NCBI GenBank assembly: GCA_900549545.1
Contig: URPA01000025.1
Span: 1-23,522, forward strand
DNA length: 23,522 nt
Source of the DNA: an uncultured Eubacteriales bacterium
GTDB taxonomy: Bacteria > Bacillota > Clostridia > Oscillospirales > Oscillospiraceae
Direction: 5' to 3'
In this document: in pieces, positions 1 through 11,386 of the stretch
Position numbering within the stretch: position 1 is the stretch's first letter
Layout: each line of letters starts with the position of its first letter
Notes under the pieces: generated by a model
The model's input: only the letters and a program-made list of their open reading frames with translations
Told to the model about the DNA's origin: nothing
Database searches by the model: none
Program-made: the position numbers and the translations under genes

Positions 1-120
1 GCGCTGCGCGCCACTTCCCCCTCAGGGGGAAGCGAGAGACTGCGTACATATTTTGCACTGCTCCTCAAATTTTCGCCGCGCCCTTGGCTCCCCTTGCGCA
101 GGGGAGCCTTTGAGTAGAAC
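1..120. repeat. Two REP-like GC-rich palindromes
   Basis: Two short imperfectly related hairpins lie at the left edge. One has stem CTTCCCCC/GGGGGAAG at 14-21 and 25-32 with a TCA loop. The other has stem GGCTCCCC/GGGGAGCC at 86-93 and 101-108. Similar hairpins recur at 1274-1292 and 1400-1423. No coding frame is convincing here. They resemble the dispersed intergenic palindromes common in Oscillospiraceae, but this assignment is from memory and style rather than a search. Confidence 0.5.
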
Positions 121-160
121 AAATAATCACGGCAAAAAGGCAATTTTTGCCTATAAGCTA

Positions 161-190
161 AAAAAAGAAGCCCTTTCGGGCTTCTTTTTT
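161..190. terminator. Bidirectional intrinsic terminator
   Basis: A perfect 13-bp stem (161-173 with 178-190, loop TTTC) has an A-tract on the left and a T-tract on the right, so it works on both strands. On the minus strand it ends the surface-protein fragment that stops at 210. Confidence 0.85.
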
Positions 191-209
191 TGCGTTTAAT
201 TGGGGTTTT

Positions 210-770
210 TTACTTACCCATGCGGAGCTTCTTGCTCAGCAGCAGGGCCAGGCCAGCCGCGGAGGCCAGCATGACGAGCAGCATGAAGCTCAGGTCGACG
301 TCGCCGGTCTTGACAGAGCCAATACCGCTGGGTGCGTCGGGCAGGGTGGTGTTGTCGATGATTTTGTAATCGGGGATACCGTCGCCATCGGTGTCGATGT
401 TCTTATCGGGAACCAGGTCGCCGTCCTCATCGATGTTGACATTCGGCTCGCCGTCGCCGTCGGTGTCGATGTTGACATCGGGCTTGCCGTCGTCGTCGTC
501 GGTGTCGATGTCGATGTCGGGGATGCCGTCGTTGTCCTTGTCGATGTTGATATCAGGAACGTTGTCGCCGTCCTTATCCACGTTGGTGGGAGGCACTGCG
601 CCGGGCTCAGCGAGGTAGACAATTACGCTCTGATTCTCGGTAATGTCGCTGAGTTTGATCTCGCGGGCATTGAGCAGGTCGGGGCGAGGCTCGCCGTTGA
701 CGAACACATACCTGACCTCTGCGCCCTCCTCGAGGGTCCAGGTGACGGTCTTGGAGGAGCCGGGAACCAC
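210..770 (-). pseudogene. C-terminal fragment of a surface protein with calcium-loop repeats
   Basis: The frame encodes 186 residues. Residues about 64-140 are acidic repeats of the type NIDTDGDGxPD, resembling thrombospondin type 3 and other EF-loop calcium-binding repeats. The end has a KTGD motif, one hydrophobic segment (about 160-180) and a basic tail (KKLRMGK), resembling a degenerate sortase anchoring signal. There is no ATG and no signal peptide. The frame opens with GTG behind a weak AGGCGG, and in-frame sequence continues upstream without a start to a TAA near 820. A secreted, wall-anchored protein without an export signal is most simply a 5'-truncated remnant of a larger surface protein. 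A short leaderless gene or an unseen frameshift is possible. The repeat content is seen directly; decay is inferred. Confidence 0.6.
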
Positions 771-1104
771 GGAGCCGCCTTTCTTTTGCTTTTCCTTCGG
801 CGCTTCGCTATGACGCTTGCTGCCCGGAACTGCGCTTTATCTTAACTGTTTTTTATTTTGGCAAAAGCGGCTTCTAAGACCTGTGAGCCATATCGGTTGG
901 TTTGCTCTCCCGCCGGTGCCTTGCTGAGACGCTTGGCACCTGGTCGGGTGAGCGTTGCCCTCTTCCGGGATCATGTTTTTTGTTTTTTCGGTTTTATTAC
1001 CCGCTTTCACTTATATAGACAGTTGAAATTTCTGAAATTGCTCAGTTTTTCCAAAAAAAATTTGCAAAAAATTTTTGCTCTTCTGTTAAACGCCCATTTT
1101 ACAT
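771..1104. other. Intergenic stretch without a recognisable gene
   Basis: No frame here has both a ribosome binding site and a recognisable protein. A possible 92-residue frame on the plus strand (858-1136) runs through low-complexity T- and A-rich sequence and into a hairpin, so it is not called. The stretch may include degraded upstream coding sequence of the surface-protein fragment. Confidence 0.5.
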
Positions 1105-1145
1105 CAACAGCCCCTATACCGGCTCTTCCGATATAGGGGCTGTTG
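1105..1145. other. Strong isolated hairpin
   Basis: A perfect 14-bp stem (1105-1118 with 1132-1145) encloses a smaller CGG/CCG stem (1120-1122 with 1128-1130). No T-tract follows on either strand, so it is not a typical intrinsic terminator. It could be a repeat-derived palindrome or part of a small RNA. Confidence 0.55.
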
Positions 1146-1270
1146 TTATGTCAATTTGCGACAGTATTTTAATACTCGCATTCTCCGTTTGTCAAGCCCC
1201 TCCCGGCAAAAATCATGCAAAAATGCCGCGCGCCCCACTTGCTTCCCCCACCGGGGCTGCGCCCATCCCC

Positions 1271-1480
1271 TTGGCTCTCCCTCTGGGAGAGCTGGCGAGC
1301 GTAAGCGAGACTGAGAGGGCAATCCGCGCAAAATTCACAAAGGTATTTATCAAACCACGCAAGGGATACCTCTCCGTCTTGCCGCTTCGCGTCAAGCCAC
1401 CTCCCCTACTGAGGCAGGGGAGGCAAGGAGGGGCACGCTCCGAAACGCGCCTGCGGGCGCAGCCTTACGCAGGGGAGGCG
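1271..1480. repeat. Cluster of REP-like palindromic repeats
   Basis: The cluster contains stem GCTCTCCC/GGGAGAGC at 1274-1281 and 1285-1292, followed by GGCGAGCGTAAGCGAGACTG. A second stem, CCTCCCC/GGGGAGG, is at 1400-1406 and 1417-1423, and a partial copy with ACGCAGGGGAGG is near 1467. The units resemble those at 14-32 and 86-108. Two palindrome types are interspersed with about 100 bp of unique sequence. No gene is supported between 1151 and 1490. Confidence 0.6.
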
Positions 1481-1494
1481 TTAAATAGTGCAAA

Positions 1495-1523
1495 AAGAGA
1501 GTGCGCATTTTGCGCACTCTCTT
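1495..1523. terminator. Intrinsic terminator of the yloU-fakA operon
   Basis: A perfect 12-bp stem (1496-1507 with 1511-1522, 3-nt loop) is followed on the minus strand by TTTTTG. It lies 14 bp beyond the fakA stop codon. Confidence 0.85.
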
Positions 1524-1536
1524 CATTATTATAATC

Positions 1537-3216
1537 TCACTCGACAGATATCATATAATAGTAGACCGGCTGGCCGCCTCGCACAATGCTCAGCTCCGCG
1601 TCAGGGAAGGCCGCCTCGAGCCCGCGGGAATTTTCCTCGGCCTGAGTCTGCTCAACGTCCTCACCATAATACACGGTGATAAACTCCGGGCTGAGCTCCT
1701 CAAACGCCGCGCCGAGCTCCTCAAAGAGCTGCTCAACACTTACGTAGCTGCCGAGCAGGGCCCCGTCCAGCAGGGCAAGATACTCGCCCGCGTGGATATT
1801 GTGCCCGTCAAAGTCGGAATCACGGGCGGCGTAGGTGACCATGGCGGTATGCACGCCCTTTATGGCCTCGCGCATAGTGTCGGCAAGCGTCTCCTCATCA
1901 CAGCCCACGTCAAAATTCAGCATCGCGGACACGCCCTGCGGTACTGTCTTTGTCGGCAGGACAATGACCTTTTTCTCGGTCAGCGGGACGCACTGCTCCG
2001 CCGCCATGATGATGTTCTTGTTGTTCGGCAGGACAAAAACCGTGGACGCGGGGGTCTTGTTGACCTCCTTCAATATATCGTCCGTCGAGGGGTTCATGGT
2101 CTGTCCGCCGGTGACGACGCCGTCCGCCCCGAGCTCACGGAACAGGGCCTCTATCCCGTCGCCCGCGCAGACCGTCACCACGCCGAACTCCTTCTCCGCC
2201 GGGGCGGGGATATCGTCCTGCGTCTCTGCGGCCTCGAGCTCCCGCTCAACCTGCTCCAGATCGTCCGTGCTCTGGGCCTTCTTGCCAGCAAGCAGGTCCT
2301 CATGCTGGGTGCGCATGTTCTCTATCTTGGCAAGCTCCAGCGTGCCGAATTTCTGGGCCTCATTGAGGGCGTTGCCGGGGATATTGGTGTGCACATGCAC
2401 CTTGAAGGCCTCATCGTCCTCGCCGATGACCAGCGAGTCACCGATGCTGGAAAGATACTTGCGCAGCGGCTCAAGGTCGACCTCAGCCTCCTTCTTGCGC
2501 ACGATGAACACCGTGTCAAAGGCGAAGGTTATATCCTCAGTGTCAAAAGCCTCAAAGGCGTTGCTCTCGGAATAATCCCTCACGCCGCTGTCGTCGGCCG
2601 AGCTTATCTCCCCGCGCAGGGAGGCGAGAATGGCCTTGAGGATGATGACATAGCCCATGCCGCCAGCGTCCACAACACCGGCCTTCTTGAGCACGGGGTT
2701 GAGGTTGACGGTATCCTCCAGGGCGAGCTCCGCCGCGGCAATGGCCTTTTCAAGCGCGGCCTCGAGCCCTTCCTCGGCGGCCTCCTCGGCGGCCTTCGCG
2801 GCAAGGCGGGAGACGGTGAGAATAGTGCCCTCGGTGGGCTTCATGACGGCCTTGTACGCCGCGTCCACCCCGTCGGCCATGGCGCCGGAAAACTCCACCG
2901 CGCCGGCGGTCTCCGTCCCCTTGAGGCGGCGGGATATGCCCCTGAACAGCAGGGAGAGGATAACGCCGGAGTTGCCGCGCGCGCCGCGCAGCATGGCAGA
3001 GGCCACACAGTCGGCCGCCGCGTCCACGGAATTGAAGCTCTTCTTGCGAAGCTCCGTGGCGGCGTTATTTATTGTAAGCCCCATGTTCGTGCCGGTATCT
3101 CCGTCGGGCACGGGGAAAACATTCAGGTCGTTTATCATCTGGGTGTTTGCGTGCAGCGCGGCGTCAGCACAGAGTATCATTTCTTTAAATGCTGCCGCGT
3201 CGATATAGTCTCTCAA
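1537..3216 (-). CDS. fakA: Fatty acid kinase subunit FakA / DAK2-DegV-type protein (YloV)
   Basis: The 559-residue protein matches the full-length FakA/YloV family. This is the ATP-binding subunit that, with a FakB fatty-acid-binding partner, phosphorylates fatty acids for incorporation into phospholipid. The N-terminal DhaL (DAK2) domain, about residues 1-200, carries the nucleotide/metal motif PVPDGDTGTNMG (D38, D40, N44). The middle and C-terminal part holds the FakA-type domains. The start is TTG at 3216, because GGAGGTG lies 8 nt upstream and the next in-frame ATG (residue 12) has no such site and would cut into the domain. It lies 31 bp downstream of the Asp23-family gene, the usual YloU-YloV pairing in Firmicutes, and ends at a strong terminator. 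No fakB gene is in the window. Confidence 0.93.
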   Translation of the reverse strand: MRDYIDAAAFKEMILCADAALHANTQMINDLNVFPVPDGDTGTNMGLTINNAATELRKKSFNSVDAAADCVASAMLRGARGNSGVILSLLFRGISRRLKGTETAGAVEFSGAMADGVDAAYKAVMKPTEGTILTVSRLAAKAAEEAAEEGLEAALEKAIAAAELALEDTVNLNPVLKKAGVVDAGGMGYVIILKAILASLRGEISSADDSGVRDYSESNAFEAFDTEDITFAFDTVFIVRKKEAEVDLEPLRKYLSSIGDSLVIGEDDEAFKVHVHTNIPGNALNEAQKFGTLELAKIENMRTQHEDLLAGKKAQSTDDLEQVERELEAAETQDDIPAPAEKEFGVVTVCAGDGIEALFRELGADGVVTGGQTMNPSTDDILKEVNKTPASTVFVLPNNKNIIMAAEQCVPLTEKKVIVLPTKTVPQGVSAMLNFDVGCDEETLADTMREAIKGVHTAMVTYAARDSDFDGHNIHAGEYLALLDGALLGSYVSVEQLFEELGAAFEELSPEFITVYYGEDVEQTQAEENSRGLEAAFPDAELSIVRGGQPVYYYMISVE

Positions 3217-3247
3217 GTAAAAAGCACCTCCGGTGGATACGCCGTTG

Positions 3248-3598
3248 TTATCCGATAATAGTATCTATATATACGTCGATATTCTTCACCGGCACACCGG
3301 TGGATTTGGACAGCTTATATCTGACCTCGTTCATAATGCTGTGGGACACGGCGCTGATGTTCACCCCGTGGTCCACGCCGATATGAAGCTCAAGGGATAT
3401 GCTGCCGTCGTCATCAAAACGGACCTCCACGCCCTTGGACATGGATTCTCTGCGCAAAAGCTGGAGCGGCCCGCCCTCTTTGCTGCGTCCGGCCATGCCT
3501 TTGACGCCGAAGCAGTTGGTTGCAGCGTCCCCCGCAAGGTTCGTGAGCACCTCGCCGGAGATGGTGATGCTGCCCATGTCATTGACTATATTCACCAT
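3248..3598 (-). CDS. yloU: Asp23/Gls24 family envelope protein (YloU)
   Basis: This is a 116-residue Asp23/Gls24-family protein. It is small and soluble, and the family is linked to envelope stress and is usually found beside fakA. The pattern GSITISGEVL near the N-terminus, the central VEVRFDDDGSISLELHIGVD strand region and the C-terminal NIDVYIDTI are typical. The start is placed at ATG 3598, not at the in-frame TTG at 3607: AAAGGAG ends 10 nt upstream of the ATG, while the TTG would sit 1 nt from it. The gene is first in the operon with fakA and is read from a good promoter (3663-3691). The family assignment is firm; the precise cellular role is not established. Confidence 0.9.
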   Translation of the reverse strand: MVNIVNDMGSITISGEVLTNLAGDAATNCFGVKGMAGRSKEGGPLQLLRRESMSKGVEVRFDDDGSISLELHIGVDHGVNISAVSHSIMNEVRYKLSKSTGVPVKNIDVYIDTIIG

Positions 3599-3662
3599 GA
3601 CTGACAAGCTCCTTTCGTTATAAGCGCCCGCGCCAGACAGAAGGCGCAGGTCGGATTATATG

Positions 3663-3691
3663 ATTATAATACGAAGGCGGAAAAAGCACAA
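3663..3691 (-). promoter_or_regulatory. Promoter of yloU-fakA
   Basis: On the minus strand, TATAAT (3663-3668) lies 17 bp downstream of TTGTGC (3686-3691). The -10 is perfect; the -35 matches the consensus only at TTG. Confidence 0.65.
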
Positions 3692-3796
3692 GAAAAATTT
3701 GCAGTATTTTTTCCGTCCGCCGCCGTTTCTGGTTATCAATCACAATTTTGGGCGCAAAAAGTGCATTTTTTAGCAGAATTTTGTGCGGCTTGTGTG

Positions 3797-3825
3797 TTTA
3801 CTTTTTGGCAAGAAAATGTTACACT
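3797..3825 (+). promoter_or_regulatory. Possible promoter of the PFOR gene
   Basis: TTTACT (3797-3802) and TACACT (3820-3825) are 17 bp apart, with TGT before the -10 giving an extended -10 form. Each hexamer matches 4 of 6 consensus bases. Another AT-rich stretch (3835-3870) could also serve, so this call is tentative. Confidence 0.35.
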
Positions 3826-3888
3826 TCATCTGTCTGATTATATCCAGGCATTTGCTATCAATTTTTTATATGGAGATGAATAATAGGT

Positions 3889-7548
<3,660 letters not shown>

Positions 7549-7568
7549 TATTTAGCAAAAACTTAAAC

Positions 7569-7634
7569 GGTATGGCCGCTTTAGCGGCCATACCTATTTG
7601 AAAAAGGCCCCCAAAAGGGGCTTTTTCAAATAGG
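7569..7634 (+). terminator. Tandem hairpin terminator after PFOR
   Basis: Hairpin one has a 12-bp stem (7569-7580 with 7583-7594). Hairpin two pairs 7593-7611 with 7617-7634 apart from one bulged base and has A- and T-tracts, so it can act on either strand. The two hairpins share the bases at 7593-7594, so they may form alternatively. Confidence 0.7.
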
Positions 7635-7658
7635 TGTTTGGTTTGGGAAGGAGATTTA

Positions 7659-9488
7659 ATGTCAATATCGGCATCGTTGATAATTTTATATCTTGTGCTG
7701 ATTTCGGGATGCTTCTTTGGCTGCATTTACACGTCGCGTCGGTTTGAGGAGATGCTGCCGCTGTGGTGCATCGCCATTGTGCTGTGTATGTTTGTTTTTG
7801 GCATCAGCGGTTTTCTGGCGGCAGGGGTATATTTCGTATTGGTGCTTGCGCTGGCCGCCTGTGTTGCCGGAGCGTTTCGGTTGAAAAAGGGCGGCATACA
7901 TGGATTTCGCTCCCGGTTTTTTAGCCCGGGCTTTACGCTGTTCGCGCTGTTATATCTGGCTTTGATCGTCTTTAATTACGGGCGGCTGCTTCTGGCTTGG
8001 GACGATTTTTCCCACTGGGGCGATGTGGTCAAAGTCATGACTACAATGGACGTCATGAGCACCTCCCCGCTGTCTAACTCTCTGTTTAAGGAATATCCCC
8101 CGGCGCTGGCTCTGTTTCAGTACCTGCTGCAAAAGCTTATCCTGCTCTGCGGCGGGGAGTTTACGGAGTGGCCGCTGTTTTTCTCATATCAGCTTCTCTT
8201 TCTGTCCCTTGCGTTTCCTTTTCTGCGAAAGCTCGACTTCAAGAAGTTTTATTCATATATAGTGGTGCTCTTTCTGCTGCTCTCCCCGTTGCCTTTTTAT
8301 CGGGACATGCCCTCCCAGCTCGTGGTTGATCCATTCCTTGGCATGGCCTTTGGCTGCGCGCTGGGGCATCTGTTTCTCAACAGAGCTTCGCGCTATGGAC
8401 GCTGCGCGGTGCTGATGTATGCAGCGCTGCTTGTGCTGGTAAAAAGCTCCGGGCTGCTGTTCGCGGCGCTGGTAGCTTTGTCCTTTGTGCTGACCATACC
8501 GGGGGAGCTTACCCGCCGTGGAAAAGCTGCGCAGGCGGGTCTTGCCGCTTTGTCGGTGCTTTTGCCAAAGCTCCTGTGGGAGCTTAATATCCGCCTCAAC
8601 CATGCCGAGCGCACCTTTAATTTGGCGGGAGACATTGCCTCCCACAGCGGCGGCTATCGCGTTGAGGCGGCAAAAAACTACATCCTCGGCTTTTTCAATG
8701 TCGGCATTACTGACGCCGAGGCATGGCTCAAGCCGCTGCCGCCTTTCATACTGACGCTGCTTATTGGCGTGGGTATGTATTTCGTCTGCCGGAGGCTCAT
8801 CGCGCTGCATCCTGAGCGCCGCAGAAATTACATAATTCTGGGCGCTTTGACGATGGTCAGCGTCTGCGTGTATATCATCGGTCTGGGTTTTGCCTATCTC
8901 TTCAGCTTCAAAGACTGGGAAGCTCTTGAATTGGCAAGCTACGGGCGCTACCTCGGTTCGGCGTTTTTCGCCGTGGAGCTGCTGCTCCTGCTGCTGGCTG
9001 CCGAGCTTATCCGTTTGGGCGCGGTAGACAGGGCAAAGCTCATAGCGCTGGTTCTATGCTTAGAAGCTTTTCTTGTTCCTTGGAATGCTGTTGTCTACTT
9101 TTTCTCACGCAGCAATGTGGAGTTTTCCATCAACAAGAGGCAGGAGTTTGCAGCGGAAATAGCCGCTGTTGAGGCTCTGCCGGAGGGCGAGCAGCGGATT
9201 TACACTGTCTGCTGTGACTCATGGGACAATTTCATCCTGCGCTATAATCTGCGCCCTGATACCGTAAACCCGCCGGATACCTGGTGGGCGACCGGCACTC
9301 CCGCCGCCACCTCCGTGCAGGAATGGCGCGAGCAGCTTGCCGGGGAATATGACTATGTTTTGCTGCACACTGTTGCCGATTCATTCTACACCGATTTTGC
9401 GGAGGCTTTTGTCCCCGGTACGGAAATCGTGACCGGCCAACTATACACGGTTGACCCCGATTCGGGGATGTTATCCCCTGTAAGCTAA
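7659..9488 (+). CDS. Polytopic membrane protein, GT-C glycosyltransferase-like
   Basis: The 609-residue integral membrane protein has about 12 hydrophobic segments spread from residue 3 to about 490, then a soluble tail of about 110 residues. After an early transmembrane helix it carries WDDFSHWGD (114-122), an acidic first-loop motif. GT-C fold glycosyltransferases, which use lipid-linked sugars, carry such a motif there. The topology and motif suggest transfer of a sugar onto a cell-surface glycan, but no substrate can be named. The ATG at 7659 is chosen because AAGGAG (7648-7653) is correctly spaced; the longer in-frame TTG at 7638 would lie upstream of that site. No promoter is obvious in the 110 bp after PFOR, so expression may depend on readthrough. 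It is not part of a recognisable polysaccharide cluster. Alternative: an uncharacterised membrane protein unrelated to GT-C. Confidence 0.6.
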   Translation: MSISASLIILYLVLISGCFFGCIYTSRRFEEMLPLWCIAIVLCMFVFGISGFLAAGVYFVLVLALAACVAGAFRLKKGGIHGFRSRFFSPGFTLFALLYLALIVFNYGRLLLAWDDFSHWGDVVKVMTTMDVMSTSPLSNSLFKEYPPALALFQYLLQKLILLCGGEFTEWPLFFSYQLLFLSLAFPFLRKLDFKKFYSYIVVLFLLLSPLPFYRDMPSQLVVDPFLGMAFGCALGHLFLNRASRYGRCAVLMYAALLVLVKSSGLLFAALVALSFVLTIPGELTRRGKAAQAGLAALSVLLPKLLWELNIRLNHAERTFNLAGDIASHSGGYRVEAAKNYILGFFNVGITDAEAWLKPLPPFILTLLIGVGMYFVCRRLIALHPERRRNYIILGALTMVSVCVYIIGLGFAYLFSFKDWEALELASYGRYLGSAFFAVELLLLLLAAELIRLGAVDRAKLIALVLCLEAFLVPWNAVVYFFSRSNVEFSINKRQEFAAEIAAVEALPEGEQRIYTVCCDSWDNFILRYNLRPDTVNPPDTWWATGTPAATSVQEWREQLAGEYDYVLLHTVADSFYTDFAEAFVPGTEIVTGQLYTVDPDSGMLSPVS

Positions 9489-9489
9489 A

Positions 9490-9526
9490 TTAACAGGCTC
9501 AGCGGCAAAACCGCTGAGCCTGTTAA
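9490..9526. terminator. Hairpin after the GT-C-like gene, copy 1 of a duplicated palindrome
   Basis: A 16-bp perfect stem (9490-9505 with 9511-9526, loop CAAAA) starts 2 bp after the stop codon. Its 33-bp core is repeated exactly at 9724-9756. Confidence 0.7.
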
Positions 9527-9723
9527 CTTGTAGGCAAAGGCTTTGCCTTTGCCTACAAAAAGGATTGCACTCCGAACCGCGCATTTTGTCCGCCTTTGTC
9601 GGGCAAAATGCACTCTCTCCGTGAGAAGTGTTTTCAGCGACGTACACGCCGTCGCTGAAAACTTATTATACTTTATTCGCCGTCTTCGGGCGGCGAACTC
9701 TGCGAGGCTTTGTATGCCGATTA
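9527..9723. repeat. Hairpin-rich intergenic segment between two copies of one palindrome
   Basis: This 197-bp stretch has no gene. It contains three stem-loops: 9528-9540 with 9546-9558 (13 bp), 9581-9588 with 9604-9611 (8 bp), and 9630-9642 with 9650-9662 (13 bp). It ends with a 22-bp element (9690-9711, beginning GCGGCGAACT) that recurs at 15643-15664. It looks like a composite of short dispersed repeats. Confidence 0.55.
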
Positions 9724-9756
9724 AACAGGCTCAGCGGCAAAACCGCTGAGCCTGTT
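9724..9756. terminator. Copy 2 of the duplicated palindrome, between convergent genes
   Basis: A 14-bp perfect stem (9724-9737 with 9743-9756, loop CAAAA) is identical to 9492-9524 and in the same orientation. It lies 3 bp beyond the stop of the minus-strand hydrolase gene. A T-rich tail follows on the plus strand only. Confidence 0.65.
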
Positions 9757-9759
9757 GTT

Positions 9760-10386
9760 TTATTTTACCTGCGCGCTTTCGTCGGGCTTGAGCACAAGGG
9801 TGACGGGGGCGCGCTGCGCCTTGGGGTCAAAGGAGGCGCTGTTTGCGTGGACAACATCCGTGCGCAGGCGGAGGAAATCCTCCACTGGGGCGACGTTTGA
9901 CAGGCCATAAGCCCCGCTGCGGTAGTGCATGGGCACAACTATGCGCGGCCTGAGCGCGGTGCAGAGCGCCTGCGCCTGATTTGCGTCAATGGTGTAAAAC
10001 CCGCCGACGGGGAGGAGCAGCACGTCCACGTTTCCCAGCGCCCGGAGCTGCTCCGGGGAGAGCGCATGGCCCAAATCGCCCAGATGCACAAGGCGCAGGC
10101 CCTCGGCGTCTATGACGCTGATGAGGTTTTCACCGCGCAGCCTGCCCCGCTCGCCGTCATGAAAGCAGGGGATAAGGCTGATTTTAAGCTCCGGCTCCCG
10201 GCCGCTGAGAGTGACGCCCGCGGCAAAGCTATGGTCAGAGTGCCCATGGCTGCAAAGCGCCCTGTCCGCCGCAAGCGCGGGCAGGCGCAGCCCCGGAACG
10301 GAGCCGGGGGAGTAGGGGTCGGTGACAAGGCTGCCCTCCGCCGTATCGATTTTGAAGCAGGCGTGGCCGTACCATGTTATTTCCAT
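9760..10386 (-). CDS. Metallo-beta-lactamase-fold hydrolase (UPF0173/YtkL-like)
   Basis: The 208-residue protein has the metallo-beta-lactamase fold signature. The N-terminal EITWYGHACFKI is typical of the UPF0173/UlaG-like branch. The zinc motif HGHSDH is at residues 47-52, and the later ligand regions are HLGDLGH and PMHYR. The family hydrolyses varied substrates, often phosphodiesters or esters, and is a soluble cytoplasmic enzyme. No substrate can be named. The ATG at 10386 follows AAAGGA at suitable spacing, and a promoter with a perfect -10 (10417-10444) lies just upstream. The gene is monocistronic and convergent with the GT-C-like gene. It is slightly shorter than the usual ~225 residues, but all metal motifs are present. 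Confidence 0.85.
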   Translation of the reverse strand: MEITWYGHACFKIDTAEGSLVTDPYSPGSVPGLRLPALAADRALCSHGHSDHSFAAGVTLSGREPELKISLIPCFHDGERGRLRGENLISVIDAEGLRLVHLGDLGHALSPEQLRALGNVDVLLLPVGGFYTIDANQAQALCTALRPRIVVPMHYRSGAYGLSNVAPVEDFLRLRTDVVHANSASFDPKAQRAPVTLVLKPDESAQVK

Positions 10387-10416
10387 ATTGCTCGTCCTTT
10401 CGTGTTTATTAATATT

Positions 10417-10444
10417 ATTATAACATAACTAAAGCCCCGTGCAA
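10417..10444 (-). promoter_or_regulatory. Promoter of the MBL-fold hydrolase gene
   Basis: On the minus strand, TATAAT (10417-10422) is 16 bp from TTGCAC (10439-10444). It is divergent from the promoter at 10469-10497. Confidence 0.6.
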
Positions 10445-10468
10445 AGGCGCGGCAGGCGCAAAATTAAG

Positions 10469-10497
10469 TTGACCCATTGAAGGCAAAATGTTATTAT
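10469..10497 (+). promoter_or_regulatory. Promoter of the VanY-like gene pair
   Basis: TTGACC (10469-10474), a 17-bp spacer, then TATTAT (10492-10497) preceded by TGT (extended -10). Five of six bases match at both hexamers. Confidence 0.75.
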
Positions 10498-10558
10498 ATA
10501 ATGTAACCCGGCGCCGAGCCGGGAGCAAAACCGATGATATTTGCCATGGAGGATCATT

Positions 10559-11386
10559 ATGAAAAAGAGAGGGACCCGCATAGTTTTCGGGATCATTGTT
10601 CTTATTCTTTTTTGTGCATACAGTTATTTCCGCATCTCCTCGTCTCCCCGCAGCAGGGATATAGGCCCGGCGGAGCCCGCCCCCAGTCAGGCCGTGGAGA
10701 GCCTGCCGCCCGAGGGGGGCGACGCTCAGCCCTCGGAGGAGCCGGTGGAGACTCCTGAACCGACGCTCGACCCCAATTCCCCCGCGGGGCGCGCCGCAGC
10801 GCTGAATTTGCCCGCACCGCCGGACATTGACGTCACAAGCTGGGAGTTTATGCTCGCCAATGGTACGCACTCTATCGCGGAGTACGTCCCGCCTGAGCTT
10901 GTCTCCGTGGAGGGGCTCCAGTTTGACAGCCGCATAGTCGATGCGCTCAATGCCTTTGTGCAGGACACGCGCGATCAGGGCCTGAAGGTGTATCTCTCCT
11001 CCGCCTACCGCAGCTACTCCGATCAGGCGGCCAACTTCCAGCGCGTCGTCGGCAACGGCTACCCCGACGGCAAGACCAGCGCGGGCTTTTATGTGACCAT
11101 GCCCGCCGGGTGCAGCGAGCATCAGACCGGCCTTGTCTGCGATATTACGGATATACGCTATGAGCTGAAAAACAGCAGCATCGAGAACACTGAGACCTTC
11201 AAGTACATGAGCGCCCACTGCCAGGATTTTGGCTTCATCCTCCGCTTCCCCTCCGACAAGGAGGACGTGACCGGCGTTATGTACGAGCCGTGGCACTATC
11301 GCTATGTGGGCATTGACGCCGCCAAGTACATCATGGAAAACGGCCTGTGCCTTGAGGAGTTCCTCGCGCTGTACGGGGTGGAATAA
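10559..11386 (+). CDS. VanY-like D-alanyl-D-alanine carboxypeptidase (M15B), membrane-anchored
   Basis: The 275-residue protein has an N-terminal uncleaved signal anchor (about residues 8-25) and a Pro/Glu-rich linker ending PAGRAAALNLPAPPDID. An extracellular peptidase M15B domain follows, related to VanY/DacB-type LD- or DD-carboxypeptidases that trim the peptidoglycan stem peptide. The zinc ligands are visible as SEHQTG (H188), CDIT (D195) and EPWHYR (H246), with the catalytic glutamate E243. All are intact, so an active zinc peptidase is expected. The ATG at 10559 follows GGAGG at good spacing; longer in-frame starts upstream lie before that site. The stop codon is followed at once by the ATG of a paralogue sharing the linker motif. 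No vanR/S or ligase genes are near, so this is more likely ordinary wall remodelling than glycopeptide resistance. Confidence 0.88.
   Translation: MKKRGTRIVFGIIVLILFCAYSYFRISSSPRSRDIGPAEPAPSQAVESLPPEGGDAQPSEEPVETPEPTLDPNSPAGRAAALNLPAPPDIDVTSWEFMLANGTHSIAEYVPPELVSVEGLQFDSRIVDALNAFVQDTRDQGLKVYLSSAYRSYSDQAANFQRVVGNGYPDGKTSAGFYVTMPAGCSEHQTGLVCDITDIRYELKNSSIENTETFKYMSAHCQDFGFILRFPSDKEDVTGVMYEPWHYRYVGIDAAKYIMENGLCLEEFLALYGVE

Noticed and set aside
460..560. CRISPR-like or tandem DNA repeat
   Set aside because: The repetition is the coding sequence of DxDGD protein repeats with varying units and no spacers.
841..1080. Possible riboswitch
   Set aside because: I compared it with the conserved cores of c-di-GMP and other common riboswitches from memory and found no convincing match, and no downstream gene fits.
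858..1136. 92-codon plus-strand frame
   Set aside because: No ribosome binding site, it runs through T/A-rich low-complexity DNA and ends inside the 1105-1145 hairpin; no recognisable protein.
1501..3258. 585-codon frame antisense to fakA
   Set aside because: The same codon-bias shadow effect; the fakA frame has intact motifs, a ribosome binding site and a terminator.
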